A DNA stretch of 64,000 nt from Ascidia mentula (GCA_947561715.1 OX387203.1:19282001-19346000), one strand, 5' to 3'. Counted from the stretch's first letter, positions 24,944 to 38,900 are shown. The notes: generated by a model not told the origin, from the sequence alone. Numbers and translations are program-made.

Positions 24944-26195
24944 GTCTCCGTTTAGTGAACAATGGTCGATAAAATTTATGAGTTAACGTTGAAGCTGTTT
25001 TCGTGCAACGGCGAGTGTTTGTCAGCCTCGTAAATCCTGAACGTTTTGAATCGCAAGGCAGTAAAAGGAAACCTGTTTGAACGCCGCTTCACAACCATCC
25101 GATATCACCAGGTAAATTGCGAGATTTCTGCGCGATCTTAGACGAGATCAAGTAGCGTTACGTGATTGGGTCGAACGAATAAATAAGTTTTGCCAGAGAA
25201 GGTTTGAATTTATTGATTCAATCAATATGACTTAAAGTTCGCCCTAATTTAAACAAAGCACCTAAAACAGAAGCAAACGTTATATAATGACAAACGTCGG
25301 CATGTTGGACCTCGTGGCGACTGGTCGTGTCACCAAACCTGCCATGAAACAACACGCTTACCTCACGTAACTCACAAAACTCTTGCTTCCAACTCACAAT
25401 CAGTCTGGTACACAGAAATACGAATACAATGTCATATATTCCATCTTAGCGTTGTCTCGATAAATTCATAGAGTTGCTCGATGGTTTGTAACAGTGTACG
25501 TCGAGGTCGTGATCGGTGACCTTGAACGAGCTGGTTGTTTGGTCACCAAAATTTCAATCGTGATTGCCGCTGGACCAATAATTATAATTTACAAGCATTT
25601 CGTTGCGTGCCATTCGGGAAAATGGATTCCCATTTTGACGTCATACGAGAAAAATTCCACCACTCCCCCGGAATCAATCCATCGATTTACCGCGAGCCTT
25701 TTTATTACTGCTGTGTGAGATTTGAAGGACGTTGCGATTGAATTGATTTTAATATAATTGTGCGTAGGTAACTATTTACCACTTTATTAATGCGATGATA
25801 TAAAAGCGAAGTAAATGCCGGAAAGGGTTTGATCGGTCGGATGATTTTGATATGTCTCCACTCGATAAACACGAGTCAGTTTAGAATAAGCTTTGCGAGG
25901 TCGAGTCGAGAGTCGCGCACGCGATCATAACAGCGACTCCGATTTGTTGAAGTTTATTTGCCAGTTTAACCACAACGTGTTAAAATAACATCGTTGACTT
26001 GACCGAGCGCGATCGACAGAAGTTGTTTCCTCATAAGAACGCAGAAGATGGATCTGGTCCACCCAATATTTTATAATGTGTATCACATTATGCTCGCATT
26101 GCACGCGAGTTTCTTGTGCGATGTGAGAAGATTTAGGTCATGGTCTGTTTACCTTCGACGAAACAACGCAACGCACTAGTGCACACGTTCTAGAA

Positions 26196-26385
26196 CATTG
26201 TTCCCCAACCGGTGGTACGCGACGGCATTCCAAGATATAGTTCGAATTTAAAAAAATCGTAAGTTATCTCAAAATGTTCGTTACTTCATTCCCTAGGTTA
26301 CTTTGTAACACTCAACTGGGTGGTACGCGTGAAAATTGTTGTACCTGCAAGTGGTATGCAACCACAAAAAGGTTGGGAATCACTG
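26196..26385. mobile_element. hAT-like MITE, 190 bp, array copy 1
   Basis: The termini are CATTGTTCCCCAACC and, on the opposite strand, CAGTGATTCCCAACC. The element is flanked by 8-bp near-duplicates TTCTAGAA and TTCTGGAA, which fits a hAT target-site duplication. It carries no coding capacity. Confidence 0.8.
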
Positions 26386-26756
26386 TTCTGGAAGGTTTAA
26401 CAGTGACTGTCTCACCGAAACTGACCCACTTGATGGGTTTCGAACGCGTCGTGCTGCTCCCGGGTCAACATACGAGCGCGCGCCGATGCGACGTTTCTTC
26501 CGATTACTCCGCAATATATGTTGATACGGACATCATTCAACCTCGCGTGGTTGGAAATACGATGGCACCATTACTAGAAATAGTTCCGGCGGGCGATGGA
26601 ATTGGCAAAATACACCGTGTGCGTTTCACGCGTTTGGCGTATCATCCGGTTCGCATTCGACATTTTGGCACCATCCTAACGGCTTCATATGACGGGTTAG
26701 GCAAACTTATATCATTTGAGGGTGGTAACGTGATTGTGTGTGAACTTCTTCGTTAG
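26386..26756 (+). mobile_element. Polinton-type structural-protein fossil, array copy 1
   Basis: The C-terminal part resembles a Polinton/Maverick-type structural (capsid-associated) protein: a segment with YVDTDIIQPRVVGNTMAPLL, then YHPVRIRHFGTI, then a closing stretch with ISFEGGNVIVCELLR. This pattern recurs in Polinton-encoded proteins of several invertebrates. Only a fragment is present, so the element is broken. Family assignment is by motif memory, not a search. Confidence 0.6.
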
Positions 26757-26832
26757 TAGACAATCGTTGGGAAGAATCGCTGGATGGCTCGTATCGTAAC
26801 TCAAATTCTTGTTGTCGGTCTTACCCTAACGC

Positions 26833-26844
26833 AGATGACGTCAT
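26833..26844. promoter_or_regulatory. CRE-like palindrome GATGACGTCATC in each array unit
   Basis: A perfect 12-bp palindrome centred on TGACGTCA occurs just downstream of each Polinton-type fragment (also near 30577, 36008, 39763 and 43336). A second TGACGTCA lies earlier in the long units, for example near 25637 and 29381. It matches the CREB/ATF core. Function is not shown. Confidence 0.35.
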
Positions 26845-28409
26845 CTTTTGATATAGGACCGAGTCTACATGACAAGTTCTGACTCAATGTTTCCTTGTTA
26901 ACTGACATTTTGCAATTGCACTTTTTAATATTAGCAAGATCCATCCTAGATACGTGATAAAATGAGATATTCCACAAACCGATGTCGTTTCATTCATTGT
27001 AACATAAAGCCGCATATTCCTGTGGTAAAACCTTGACTTACGCGCGAAGTCGCAATTCACGAATTCAGTTTTCGCTGCGTCTGTGGCTTTGGCGCTTTTT
27101 TGCGTTGTTGATTTGTCCGAGTTACGCAATAATTTACATTGCAGAGTTATATAGTTAAAGTAAACAAGTTATATAATATTTACATGGTTCAATCCATGTA
27201 TGATTTCTCGATACAAAAGAGCGTATTTGCTAATTAACGTTGCCAGGAAACAACAGAGGTGGCAAACAGAAAAAAGTTTCCAGTCGCCTTTTTCTCGACG
27301 TAGTCGAATTGTTTGATTAATTCGAAGGATATTTAAACCAATCGTTTCAAGTGATTGTTTTTTTCAAGTTGACGATTTGGTACAAGTTAAAGTTGGAGTC
27401 GTTAGTGACGTTTAATTAGGAATGTAGATTCTGTGGAGAGGGATATGACGTTGAATATCGATTTGTTGTGAAATTTACTGGTAATTACATGACTGTGGTT
27501 TAAACTGACCTTGTCTCTGAATATTACGTCACAATATCACATTTACGTGTAAACAATTTGGTTATTGTGGATGTTTATTGCTTCTATGAAGAGGACAAGG
27601 TGAGCGACTGTTTGTCCATTCTTCAACATAACGATTTACAAATACGAAACTTTAGTAAAATTCCAGCACTATAGCTTACACACTAAAATTTATCGACAAT
27701 TTCATTCACCAACCTTGAATAACCCTTAAAAAAAGTTTGGTTTCGTTTTCTGTTAACTTTGTGAGAACGATGAGTTACCTCACGGCAATTCATAAGGTTT
27801 GAAATACTCACAAAGTTCGTGTACGTAGCTTTGCTACTGATAGAACGACCATCGGACCGTTCAAATTTGTGTGGCATTTGCTGCACGGTAATTCTTGTAT
27901 AATGTGATGCATTTTATTCTGTTAATTCAAAATACATAAAAGATTTTAAAGGCAAAGTCTAAAGCTCATCTTCTATAATACAAAAAATTCTAATACAAAT
28001 GGTAAAAAGCTGTTGAAGAAATATGGTTTAATTGCGCAAGGTCATCACGTTTAATTTATCAACGAGTTGGTTACAGTTGTAGGAATTTTACAGCGAAAAA
28101 TTAAACAAAATCGTTGGTGAATTTATTCTCGGGAATTAAAACCGCGGAAATTTTTATCACCGCTGTTGTTTAATTTCACTGCGCGATCTCAGTGCATTTT
28201 GGTGCAATTGTGCGCATTTCTCAATTTGCCACATTATCAAGTCCCTGATCTTTTATTGGTTTTATGCGCTGATATTAAAGCGAAGCAAGTGTTTGAATGG
28301 TCGGGTTAACTTTACGTCATTCGTTTTGATATCGCAATTGGCACCTTCGTTTAAATGCCATATTATAGGCTAGTGCGGTTTCAGAATATATCATAATTCA
28401 TTCGATGAA

Positions 28410-28990
28410 TTAAAGTTGAACTGTTTTCGTGCAACGGCGAGTGGTTGTCAGTCTCGTAAATCCTGAACGTTTTCAATCACAAGGCCGTGAAAGTTAACCT
28501 GTTTGAACGCCGCCTCACAACCAATCGGTATCACCATGTTGTGTTTGAGTCCCGCGTATCCTCTCTCCGTGTAACGAACAATGGTCGATAAAATTTAGGA
28601 GTTAACGTTGAAGTTATTTTCGTGCAACGATGAGTGTTTGCCAGCCTCGTAAATCCTGAACGTTTTGAATCGCAAGGCCGTAAAAGGTAACCTGTTTGAA
28701 CGCCGTCTCACAACCAATCAGTATCACCATGTTGTGTTTGAGTCCCCCGTATCCTCTCTCCGTTTAACGAACAATGGTCGATAAAATTTAAGAGTTAACG
28801 TTAAAGCTGTTTTCGTGCAACGGCGAGTGTTTGTCAGTCTCGTAAATCCTGAACGTTTTGAATCGCAAGGCAGCAAAAGGTAGCATGTTTGAACGCAGCC
28901 TCACAACCAATCCGATATCACCAGGTAAATTGCGAGATTTCTGCGCGATCTTTAGAATACGAGATCAAGTAGCGTTACGTGTTTGGGACA
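28410..28990. repeat. Local tandem repeat of about 193 bp within the array unit
   Basis: CGTAAATCCTGAACGTTTT recurs at about 28455, 28648 and 28842, with flanks that also repeat (GCCTCACAACCAATC, GTGTTTGAGTCCC, GAACAATGGTCGATAAAATT). The equivalent place at about 37590-38170 also has three copies, 41340-41700 has two, and the first unit has one. Copy number therefore differs between units. Confidence 0.8.
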
Positions 28991-29941
28991 AACGAATAAA
29001 TAATTTTTCCAGAATCGCTTTGAATTTATGGAATCAATCAATATGACTTGAAGTTCGCCCTAATTCAAACAAAGCACCTAAAAAAAACAAGCAAACGTTA
29101 TTTAATGACAAACATCGGCATGTTGAACCTCGTGGCGACTGGTCGTGTCACCAGACCTGCCATGAAACAACATGTTTACCTTACGTAACTCACAAAACAC
29201 TTGCTTCAAAATCACAATCAGTTCCGATGGTTTGTAACAGTGTACGTCGAGGTCGTGATTGGTGTCCTTAGACGTGCTGGTTGTTTGGTCACCAAAATTT
29301 CAATCCTGATTGCCGCTGGACCAATAATTCTAATTTACAAACATTTCGTTGGGTGCCATTCCGGAAAATTGTTTTCCACATTGACGTCATACGAGAAAAA
29401 TTCCACCATTCCGCCGGAATCAATCCATCGATTTACCGCGGGCCTTTTTATTACTGCTGTGTGAGATTTGAAGGACGTTGCGATTGAATTGATTTTGATA
29501 TAATTGTGCGTAGGTAACAATTTACTACTTTATTAATGCGATGATATAAAAACGAAGCAAATGCTGGAAAGCGTTTGATCGGTCGGATGATTTTGATATG
29601 TCTCCACTCGATAAACACGAGTCAGTTTAGAATAAGCTTTGCGAGGTCGAGCCGAGATTCGTGCAAGCGATCATAACAGCGACCTGATTTGTTGAAGTTT
29701 ATTTGCCAGTTTAAACCACAACGTGTTAAAAGAACATCGTTGACTTGACCGAGGGCGATCGACAGAAGTTGTTTCCTCATAAGAACGCACAAGATGGATC
29801 TGGTCCACCCAATATTTTATAATGTGTATCACATTCTGCTCGCAATGCACGTGAGTCTCTGGTGCGATGTGAGAAGATTTAGGTCATGGTCTGTTTACCT
29901 TCGACGAAACAACGCAACGCACTAGTGCACACGTTCTAGAA

Positions 29942-30126
29942 CAGTGTTCCCCAACCGGTGGTACGCGACGGCATTCCAGGATATAGTTCGAATTTAAAAA
30001 ATCGTAAGTGATCTCAAAATGTTCGTTACTTCATTCCCTAGGTTACTTTGTAACACTCAGCTAGGTGGTACGCATGGAAATCGTTTTACCTCCAAGTGGT
30101 ACGCAACCACAGATTGGGAATCACTG
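29942..30126. mobile_element. hAT-like MITE, array copy 2
   Basis: Same element at the same place in the unit, left end CAGTGTTCCCCAACC, flanks TTCTAGAA and TTCAAGAA. Shared position shows it was inherited through unit duplication. Confidence 0.78.
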
Positions 30127-30497
30127 TTCAAGAAGGTTTAACAGTGACTGTCTCACCGAAACTGGCCCACTTGATGGGTTTCGATCGCTTCGTGCTGCCC
30201 CCGGGTCAGCATACGAGCGCGCGCCGATGCGACGTTTCTTCAGATTACTCCGCAATATATGTTTATACGGACATCATTCAACCTCGCTTGGTCGGAAACA
30301 CGATGGCGCCGCTACTAGAAATAGTTCCGGCACGCGATGGAATTGGCAAAATACACCGTGTGTGTTTCACGCGTTTGGCATATCATCCGGTTCGCATTCG
30401 ACATTTCGGCACCATCCTAACGACTTTATATGACGGGTTCGGCAAACTTATATCATTTGAGAGTGGTAACGTGATTGGGTGTGAACTTCTTCGTTAG
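30127..30497 (+). mobile_element. Polinton-type structural-protein fossil, array copy 2
   Basis: Paralogous fragment at the same position of the second unit, differing from copy 1 by scattered substitutions. Fragment only. Confidence 0.58.
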
Positions 30498-32103
30498 TCG
30501 ACAATCGTTGGGAAGAATCGCTGGATGCCTCGTATCGTAACTCAAATTCTTGTTGTCGGTCTTACCCTAACGCAGATGACGTCATCTTTTAATATAGGAC
30601 CGAGTCTACATGACAAGTTCTGACTGATTGTTTCGTTGTTAACTGACATTTTACGATTGCACTTTTTAACATTAGCAAGATCCATCCGAGATACGTGATA
30701 AAATGAGATATTCCACAAACCGATGTCGTTTCATTCATTGTAACATAAAGCCACATATACCTGTGGTAAAACCTTGACTTACGCGCGAAGTCGCAATTCA
30801 CGAATTCAATTTTCGCTGCGTCTGTGGCTTTGGCGCTTTTTTGCGTTGTTGATTTGTCCGAGTTAAGAAATAATTTACATTGCAGAGTTATATAGTTAAA
30901 GTAAACAAGTTATATAATATTTACATGGTTCAATCCATGTATGATTTCTTGATACAAAAGAGCGTATTTTCGAATTAACGTTGCCAGGAAACAACAGAGG
31001 TGGCAAACAGAAAAAAGTTTCCAGTCGCCTTTTTCTCGACGTAGTCGAATTGTTTGATTAATTCGAAGGATATTTAAACCAATCGTTTCAAGTGATTGTT
31101 TTATTCAAGTTGGCGATTTGGTACAAGTTAAAGTTGGAGTCGTTAGTGACGTTTAATTAGAAATGTAGATTCTGTGGAGAGGGATATGACGTTGACTATC
31201 GATTTTGTTGTGAAATTTACTGGTAATTACATGACTGTGGTTTAAACTGACCTTGTCTCTGAGTATTACGTCACAATATCACATTTACGTGTAAACAATG
31301 TGGTTATTGTGAATGTTTATTGCTTCTATGAAGAGGACAAGGTGAGCGACTGTTTATCCATTCTCCAACTTAACGATTTACGAATTCGAAACTTAAGTTA
31401 AATTCCACTAATTTGTTTTTAAGCGTAGAGGAATTTACCGACAATGTCATAAACCAACCTTGAATAATCCTCAAAACATTTTGGTTTCGTTTTCTGTTAA
31501 GTTTATGAGAACGATGAATTACCTCACGGCAATTCATAAGGTTTGAAATACTCACAAAGTTCGTGTACGTAGCTTTGCTACTGATAGAACTTCCATGGGA
31601 CAGTTCAAATTTGTGTGGCATTTGCTGCACGTTATTTCTTGTATAATGTGATGCATTTTATTCTGTTAATTCAAAATACATAAAAGATTTTAAAGGCAAG
31701 GTCTAAAGCGCATCTTCTACAATACAAAAAATTCTGATTAAAAGCGGTTGAGGAAATATGGTTTAATTGCGCAAGGTGAGCACGTTTTGCTCATCAACGT
31801 ATTGGTTACAGTTGTAAGAATTCTACTCAGAAACTAAACAGAAATCCTTGGTGCATTTATTCTCGGGAGATATAACCGTGGGAATTTTTATCACCGCTGT
31901 TGTTGAATTTCACTGCGGGATCTCAGTGCATTTTGGTGTAATTGTGCGCATTTCTCAATTTGCCACATTATCAAGTCCCTGATCTTATATTGGTTTCATG
32001 CGCTGATATTAAAGCGAAGCAAGTGTTTGATTGGTCGACTTAACATTACGTCAATCGTTTTGATATCGCAATGAAATTCGCACCTTCGTTTAAATGCCAT
32101 ATT

Positions 32104-32327
32104 ATAGGCTAGTGTACACGTTCTAGACGAATGACGTGATGTTAAATGCCATATTATAGGCTAGTGCACACGTTCTAGAACAGTGTTCCCCAACCGGTGG
32201 TACGCGACGGCATTCCAGGATATAGTTCGAATTCAAAAAATCGTAAGTGATCTCAAAATGTTCGTTACTTCGTTCCCTAGGTTACATTGTAACACTCAAC
32301 TAAGTGGTACACGTCAAAATTGTTTTA
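32104..32327. repeat. Shortened array copy
   Basis: After a second copy of the CATATTATAGGCTAGTG landmark, only the MITE left part (from 32181) is present. The sequence then jumps at about 32327 into the CGCCGCCTCACAACCAATC part of the next unit. This is a large internal deletion or an unequal-exchange junction. Confidence 0.7.
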
Positions 32328-32948
32328 TCTCGCCGCCTCACAACCAATCAGTATCACCATGTTGTGTTTGAGTCCCGCGTACCCTCTATCCGTGTAACGA
32401 ACAATGGTCGATAAAATTTAAGAGTTAACGTTGAAGCTGTTTTCGTGCAACGGCGAGTGCTTGTCAGCCTCGTAAATCCTGAACGTTTTGAACCGCAAGG
32501 CAGTAAAAGGTAACCTGGTTGAACGCCGCCTCACAACCAATCCGATATCACCAGGTAAATTGCGTGATTTCTGCGCGATCTTTAGAATACGAGATCAAGT
32601 AGCGTTACGTGATTGGGACCAACGAATAAATAAGTTTTGCCAGAGAAGCTTTGAATTTATTGATTCAATCAATATCACTTAAAGTTCGCCCTAATTTAAA
32701 CAAAGCACCTAAAACACAAGCAAACGTTATATAATGACAAACATCGGCATGTTGAACCTCGTGGCGACTGGTCGTATCGCCAGACCTGCCATGAAACAAC
32801 ATGCTTACCTCACGTAACTCACAAAACACTTTCTTCAAACTCACAATCAGTCTGGTACACAGAAATACGAATACAATGTCATATATTCCATATTCCATCT
32901 TAGCGTTGTCCCGATAAATTCATAGAGTTGCTCGATGGTTTGTAACAG

Positions 32949-34658
32949 CCCAGCAAACAATTTGACGTAATTTCTACGTAGATTTCGGGTTGCGTTTTGG
33001 TCTAATCTACGTAGTGTCGGAATGTTTTTTTACGTAAATCTGTCGACTCGAAACTACGTCTTCAAAGCGTTTTCAAAAACGTCAACCACATACGTAGAAA
33101 TGACGTTCTGTACAGTAACGTTCAAAACCAACGTTGGCTGGACATTCGTAACAACGTTATGTTTACGTAGAAATGTCGACTCGAAACGATGTTTTCCTGA
33201 CGTAGGCTAGCTGTTTACGTCGCGAAAGGACATTTGTTTTACGTTACATTTTACGTCACAGGATTCGTCTATAAAACGTTTACGCGAATGTTTCTTCAAC
33301 GTAAAAACATTGACTACTGTGACGTTGTTTAGCCATAGTTTCGGAACGTTGGGCTAACGTTGCAATTAACGTCTAATCTGACAACGATCTGACGATTTTG
33401 AAACGTTCCTTTCAACGCCAGATATACCTTTCAAAAAATTTAGATTTTGTTAATTAGTAATTTTTGATTTATCTTACCAACGCCTGCACAATAAGCACCA
33501 CCTGAAGTTTGTCAACATAAAATAATTTATTAAAATAATCCCAGCACAACAATACTATGCTAAATCCGTCAATATGAAGACAGTGGTGTCGTATAATCCG
33601 CTGCTGGAATAGGGGTACTGCAAAAACAAAGAAAGAATATCACCAATCAATATAATCAAAGTTTTATATGTCGCATTCGGGTTGTATCGAAACGTATCAA
33701 ATCAACGTCTTTCTTACGTTAACATTGACGTGCAATTTTGGTCGCATTCGGGTTGTATCGAAACGTATCAAATCAACGTCTTTTTTACGTTAACATTGAC
33801 GTGCAATTGTGGTCGCGTTCGGGTTGTATCGAAACGTATCAAATCAACGTCTTTCTTACGTTAACATTGACGTGCAATTGTAGTCGCGTTCGGGTTGCAT
33901 CGAAACGTATCAAATCAACGTCTTTCTTACGTTAACATTGACGTGCAATTGTAGTCGCGTTCGGGTTGCATCGAAACGTATCAAATCAACGTCTTTCTTA
34001 CGTTAACATTGACGTGCAATTGTAGTCGCGTTCGGGTTGTATCGAAACGTATCAAATCAACGTCTTTCTTACGTTAACATTGACGTGCAATTGTAGTCGC
34101 GTTCGGGTTGTATCGAAACGTATCAAATCAACGTCTTTCCTACGTTAACATTGACGTGCAATTGTAGTCGCGTTCGGGTTGCATCGAAACGTATCAAATC
34201 AACGTCTTTCTTACGTTAACATTGACGTGCAATTGTAGTCGCGTTCGGGTTGTATCGAAACGTATCAAATCAACGTCTTTCTTACGTTAACATTGACGTG
34301 CAATTGTAGTCGCGTTCGGGTTGTATCAAACGTTTCAAATCAACGTCTGGGTTACGTCAATAATTACGTGCAAATATGGTCGATTTGGGGCTTTCTAAAA
34401 CGTATCGAAGTTACGTCCCAGTTACGTTAAAATTTACGTACATAAATAGTTGCATTCAGGTTTTTATCTAACGTATATAGTGAACGTTTTACTTACGTTA
34501 TTTATGACGTACTTTTTTGGTGAAAACAACGTTCATTACTAACGTCAGTGTTACCAACTTTCATACGACGTTTAGTTTGAAAATTACCTGGTATGCTACC
34601 AATTTTCGACTTTCCAGCGACGTTGCGAACGTCGAAAATACGTTGTGTGTTTGCTGGG
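32949..34658. mobile_element. 1.7-kb element with CCCAGCAAACA inverted ends
   Basis: It starts CCCAGCAAACA and ends TGTTTGCTGGG. The other array units give the empty site: they read TGTAACAGTGTACGTCG where this copy reads TGTAACAG-element-AGTGTACGTCG, so the insertion is exact with a 2-bp AG duplication. The body is rich in ACGT and CpG and holds a 71-bp minisatellite. No transposase is seen, so it is non-autonomous. I do not assign a superfamily. It entered one unit after unit amplification. Confidence 0.85.
33669..34375. repeat. 71-bp minisatellite, about 10 copies, ACGT-rich
   Basis: The unit contains TCGCGTTCGGGTTG, ATCGAAACGTATCAAATC, AACGTCTTTCTTACGTTAAC and ATTGACGTGCAATT. Copies start at about 71-bp spacing (33669, 33740, 33811 and so on). 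The last copies are diverged and grade into the right part of the element. Each unit holds four ACGT tetramers. Confidence 0.9.
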
Positions 34659-35370
34659 AGTGTACGTCGAGGTCGTGATTGGTGTCCTTAGACGTGCTGG
34701 TTGTTTGGTCACCAAAATTTTAATCGTGATTGCCGCTGGAACCAATAATTATAATTTACAAGCATTTCGTTGGGTGTCATTCGGGAAAATGGATTCCCAC
34801 ATTGACGTCATACGAGTAAAATTCCTCCATTCCGCCGGAATCAATCCATCGATTTACCGCGGGCCTTTTTATTACTGCTGTGTGAGATTTTAGGGATGTT
34901 GCGATTGAATTGATTTTGATATAATTGTGCGTAGGTAACAATTTACCACTTTATTAATTAGCCCTGAGCATGTGAGGTTGCATGCGATGATATAAAAACG
35001 AAGTAAATGCTGGAAACCGTTTGATCGGTCGGATGATTTTGATATGTCTCCACTCGATAAACAGTTTAGAATACGCTTTGCGAGGTCGAGCCGAGATTCG
35101 TGCACGCGACTCCGATTTGTTGAAGTTTATTTGCCAGTTTAAACCACAACGTGTTAAAATAACATCGTTGACTTGACCGAGATCGATCGACAGAAGTTGT
35201 TTCCTCATAAGAACGCAGAAGATGGATCTGGTCCACCCAATATTTTATAATGTGTATCACATTGTGCTCGCATTGCACGTGAGTTTCTGGTGCGATGCTA
35301 GAAAATTTAAGGTCATGGTCTGCTTACCTTCGACGAAACAACGCAACGCACTAGTGCACACGTTCTAGAA

Positions 35371-35560
35371 CATTGTTCCCCAACCGGTGGTACGCGACGG
35401 CATTCCAAGATATAGTTCGAATTTAAAAAAATCGTAAGTTATCTCAAAATGTTCGTTACTTCATTCCCTAGGTTACTTTGTAACACTCAACTGGGTGGTA
35501 CGCGTGAAAATTGTTGTACCTGCAAGTGGTATGCAACCACAAAAAGGTTGGGAATCACTG
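35371..35560. mobile_element. hAT-like MITE, array copy 3
   Basis: Almost identical to the copy at 26196, including the CATTG left end, consistent with the 9.2-kb-offset duplication. Confidence 0.78.
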
Positions 35561-35931
35561 TTCTGGAAGGTTTAACAGTGACTGTCTCACCGAAACTGAC
35601 CCACTTGCTGGGTTTCGAACGCGTCGTGCTGCTCCCGGGTCAACATACGAGCGCGCGCCGATGCGACGTTTCTTCCGATTACTCCGTAATATATGTTGAT
35701 ACGGACATCATTCAACCTCGCGTGGTTGGAAATACGATGGCACCATTACTAGAAATAGTTCCGGCGGGCGATGGAATTGGCAAATTACACCGTGTGCGTT
35801 TCACGCGTTTGGCGTATCATCCGGTTCGCATTCGACATTTTGGCACCATCCTAACGGCTTCATATGACGGGTTCGGCAAACTTATATCATTTGAGGGTGG
35901 TAACGTGATTGTGTGTGAACTTCTTCGTTAG
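35561..35931 (+). mobile_element. Polinton-type structural-protein fossil, array copy 3
   Basis: Nearly identical to copy 1, as expected from the 9.2-kb-offset duplication. Fragment only. Confidence 0.6.
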
Positions 35932-38900
35932 TCGACAATCGTTGGGAAGAATCGCTGGATGGCTCGTATCGTAACTCAAATTCTTGTTGTCGGTCTTACC
36001 CTAACGCAGATGACGTCATCTTTTGATATAGGACCGAGTCTACATGACAAGTTCTGACTCAATGTTTCCTTGTTAACTGACATTTTGCAATTGCACTTTT
36101 TAATATTAGCAAGATCCATCCTAGATACGTGATAAAATGAGATATTCCACAAACCGATGTCGTTTCATTCATTGTAACATAAAGCCGCATATTCCTGTGG
36201 TAAAACCTTGACTTACGCGCGAAGTCGCAATTCACGAATTCAGTTTTCGCTGCGTCTGTGGCTTTGGCGCTTTTTTGCGTTGTTGATTTGTCCGAGTTAC
36301 GCAATAATTTACATTGCAGAGTTATATAGTTAAAGTAAACAAGTTATATAATATTTACATGGTTCAATCCATGTATGATTTCTCGATACAAAAGAGCGTA
36401 TTTGCTAATTAACGTTGCCAGGAAACAACAGAGGTGGCAAACAGAAAAAAGTTTCCAGTCGCCTTTTTCTCGACGTAGTCGAATTGTTTGATTAATTCGA
36501 AGGATATTTAAACCAATCGTTTCAAGTGATTGTTTTATTCAAGTTGACGATTTGGTACAAGTTAAAGTTGGAGTCGTTAGTGACGTTTAATTAGGAATGT
36601 AGATTCTGTGGAGAGGGATATGACGTTGAATATCGATTTGTTGTGAAATTTACTGGTAATTACATGACTGTGGTTTAAACTGACCTTGTCTCTGAATATT
36701 ACGTCACAATATCACATTTACGTGTAAACAATTTGGTTATTGTGGATGTTTATTGCTTCTATGAAGAGGACAAGGTGAGCGACTGTTTGTCCATTTTTCA
36801 ACATAACGATTTACAAATTCGAAACTTTAGTAAAATTCCAGCACTATAGCTTACACACTAAAATTTATCGACAATTTCATTCACCAACCTTGAATAACCC
36901 TTAAAAAAAGTTTGGTTTCGTTTTCTGTTAACTTTGTGAGAACGATGAGTTACCTCACGGCAATTCATAAGGTTTGAAATACTCACAAAGTTCGTGTACG
37001 TAGCTTTGCTACTGATAGAACGACCATCGGACCGTTCAAATTTGTGTGGCATTTGCTGCACGGTAATTCTTGTATAATGTGATGCATTTTATTCTGTTAA
37101 TTCAAAATACATAAAAGATTTTAAAGGCAAAGTCTAAAGCTCATCTTCTATAATACAAAAAATTCTAATACAAATGGTAAAAAGCTGTTGAAGAAATATG
37201 GTTTAATTGCGCAAGGTCATCACGTTTAATTTATCAACGAGTTGGTTACAGTTGTAGGAATTTTACAGCGAAAAATTAAACAGAAATCGTTGGTGAATTT
37301 ATTCTCGGGAATTAAAACCGCGGAAATTTTTATCACCGCTGTTGTTGAATTTCACTGCGCGATCTCAGTGCATTTTGGTGCAATTGTGCGCATTTCTCAA
37401 TTTGCCACATTATCAAGTCCCTGATCTTATATTGGTTTCATGCGCTGATATTAAAGCGAAGCAAGTGTTTGAATGGTCGGCTTAACATTATGTCATTCGT
37501 TTTGATATCGCAATGCAATTCGCACCTTCGTTTAAATGCCATATTATATGCTAGTGCGCATTCAGAACAAGTCATAATTCATTCGATGAATTAACGTTGA
37601 AGCTGTTTCCGTGCAACGGCGAGTGGTTGTCAGTCTCGTAAATCCTGAACGTTTTCAATCACAAGGCCGTGAAAGTTAACCTGTTTGAACGCCGCCTCAC
37701 AACCAATCGGTATCACCATGTTGTGTTTGAGTCACTCGTACCCTCTCTCCGTGTAACGAACAATGGTCGATAAAATTTAGGAGTTAACGTTGAAGTTATT
37801 TTCGTGCAACGATGAGTGTTTGCCAGTCTCGTAAATCCTGAACGTTTTGAATCGCAAGGCCGTAAAAGGTAACCTGTTTGAACGCCGCCTCACAACCAAT
37901 CAGTATCACCATGTTGTGTTTGAGTCCCCCGTATCCTCTCTCCGTTTAACGAACATTGGTCGATAAAATTTAAGAGTTAACGTTAAAGCTGTTTTCGTGC
38001 AACGGCGAGTGTTTGTCAGTCTCGTAAATCCTGAACGTTTTGAATCGCAAGGCAGCAAAAGGTAGCATGTTTGAACGCAGCCTCACAACCAATCCGATAT
38101 CACCAGGTAAATTGCGAGATTTCTGCGCGATCTTTAGAATACGAGATCAAGTAGCGTTACGTGTTTGGGACAAACGAATAAATAATTTTTCCAGAATCGC
38201 TTTGAATTTATGGAATCAATCAATATGACTTGAAGTTCGCCCTAATTCAAACAAAGCACCTAAAAAAACAAGCAAACGTTATTTAATGACAAACATCGGC
38301 ATGTTGAACCTCGTGGCGACTGGTCGTGTCACCAGACCTGCCATGAAACAACATGTTTACCTTACGTAACTCACAAAACACTTGCTTCAAAATCACAATC
38401 AGTTCCGATGGTTTGTAACAGTGTACGTCGAGGTCGTGATTGGTGTCCTTGAACGTGCTGGTTGTTTGGTCACCAAAATTTAAATCGTGATTGCCGCTGG
38501 ACCAATAATTCTAATTTACAAGCATTTCGTTGCGTGCCATTCCGGAAAATTGTTTTCCACATTGACGTCATACGAGAAAAATTCCACCATTCCGCCGGAA
38601 TCAATCCATCGATTTACCGCGGGCCTTTTTATTACTGCTGTGTGAGATTTGAAGGACGTTGCGATTGTATTGATTTTGATATAATTGTGCGTAGGTAACA
38701 ATTTACTACTTTATTAATGCGATGATATAAAAACGAAGCAAATGCTGGAAAGCGTTTGATCGGTCGGATGATTTTGATATGTCTCCACTCGATAAACACG
38801 AGTCAGTTTAGAATAAGCTTTGCGAGGTCGAGCCGAGATTCGTGCACGCGATCATCACAGCGACCTGATTTGTTGAAGTTTATTTGCCAGTTTAAACCAC

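Noticed and set aside
26884-27129. 81-codon minus-strand open frame kept in several array units
   Set aside because: The units are young duplicates, so an open frame is expected to persist. There is no recognisable domain and no splice partner.
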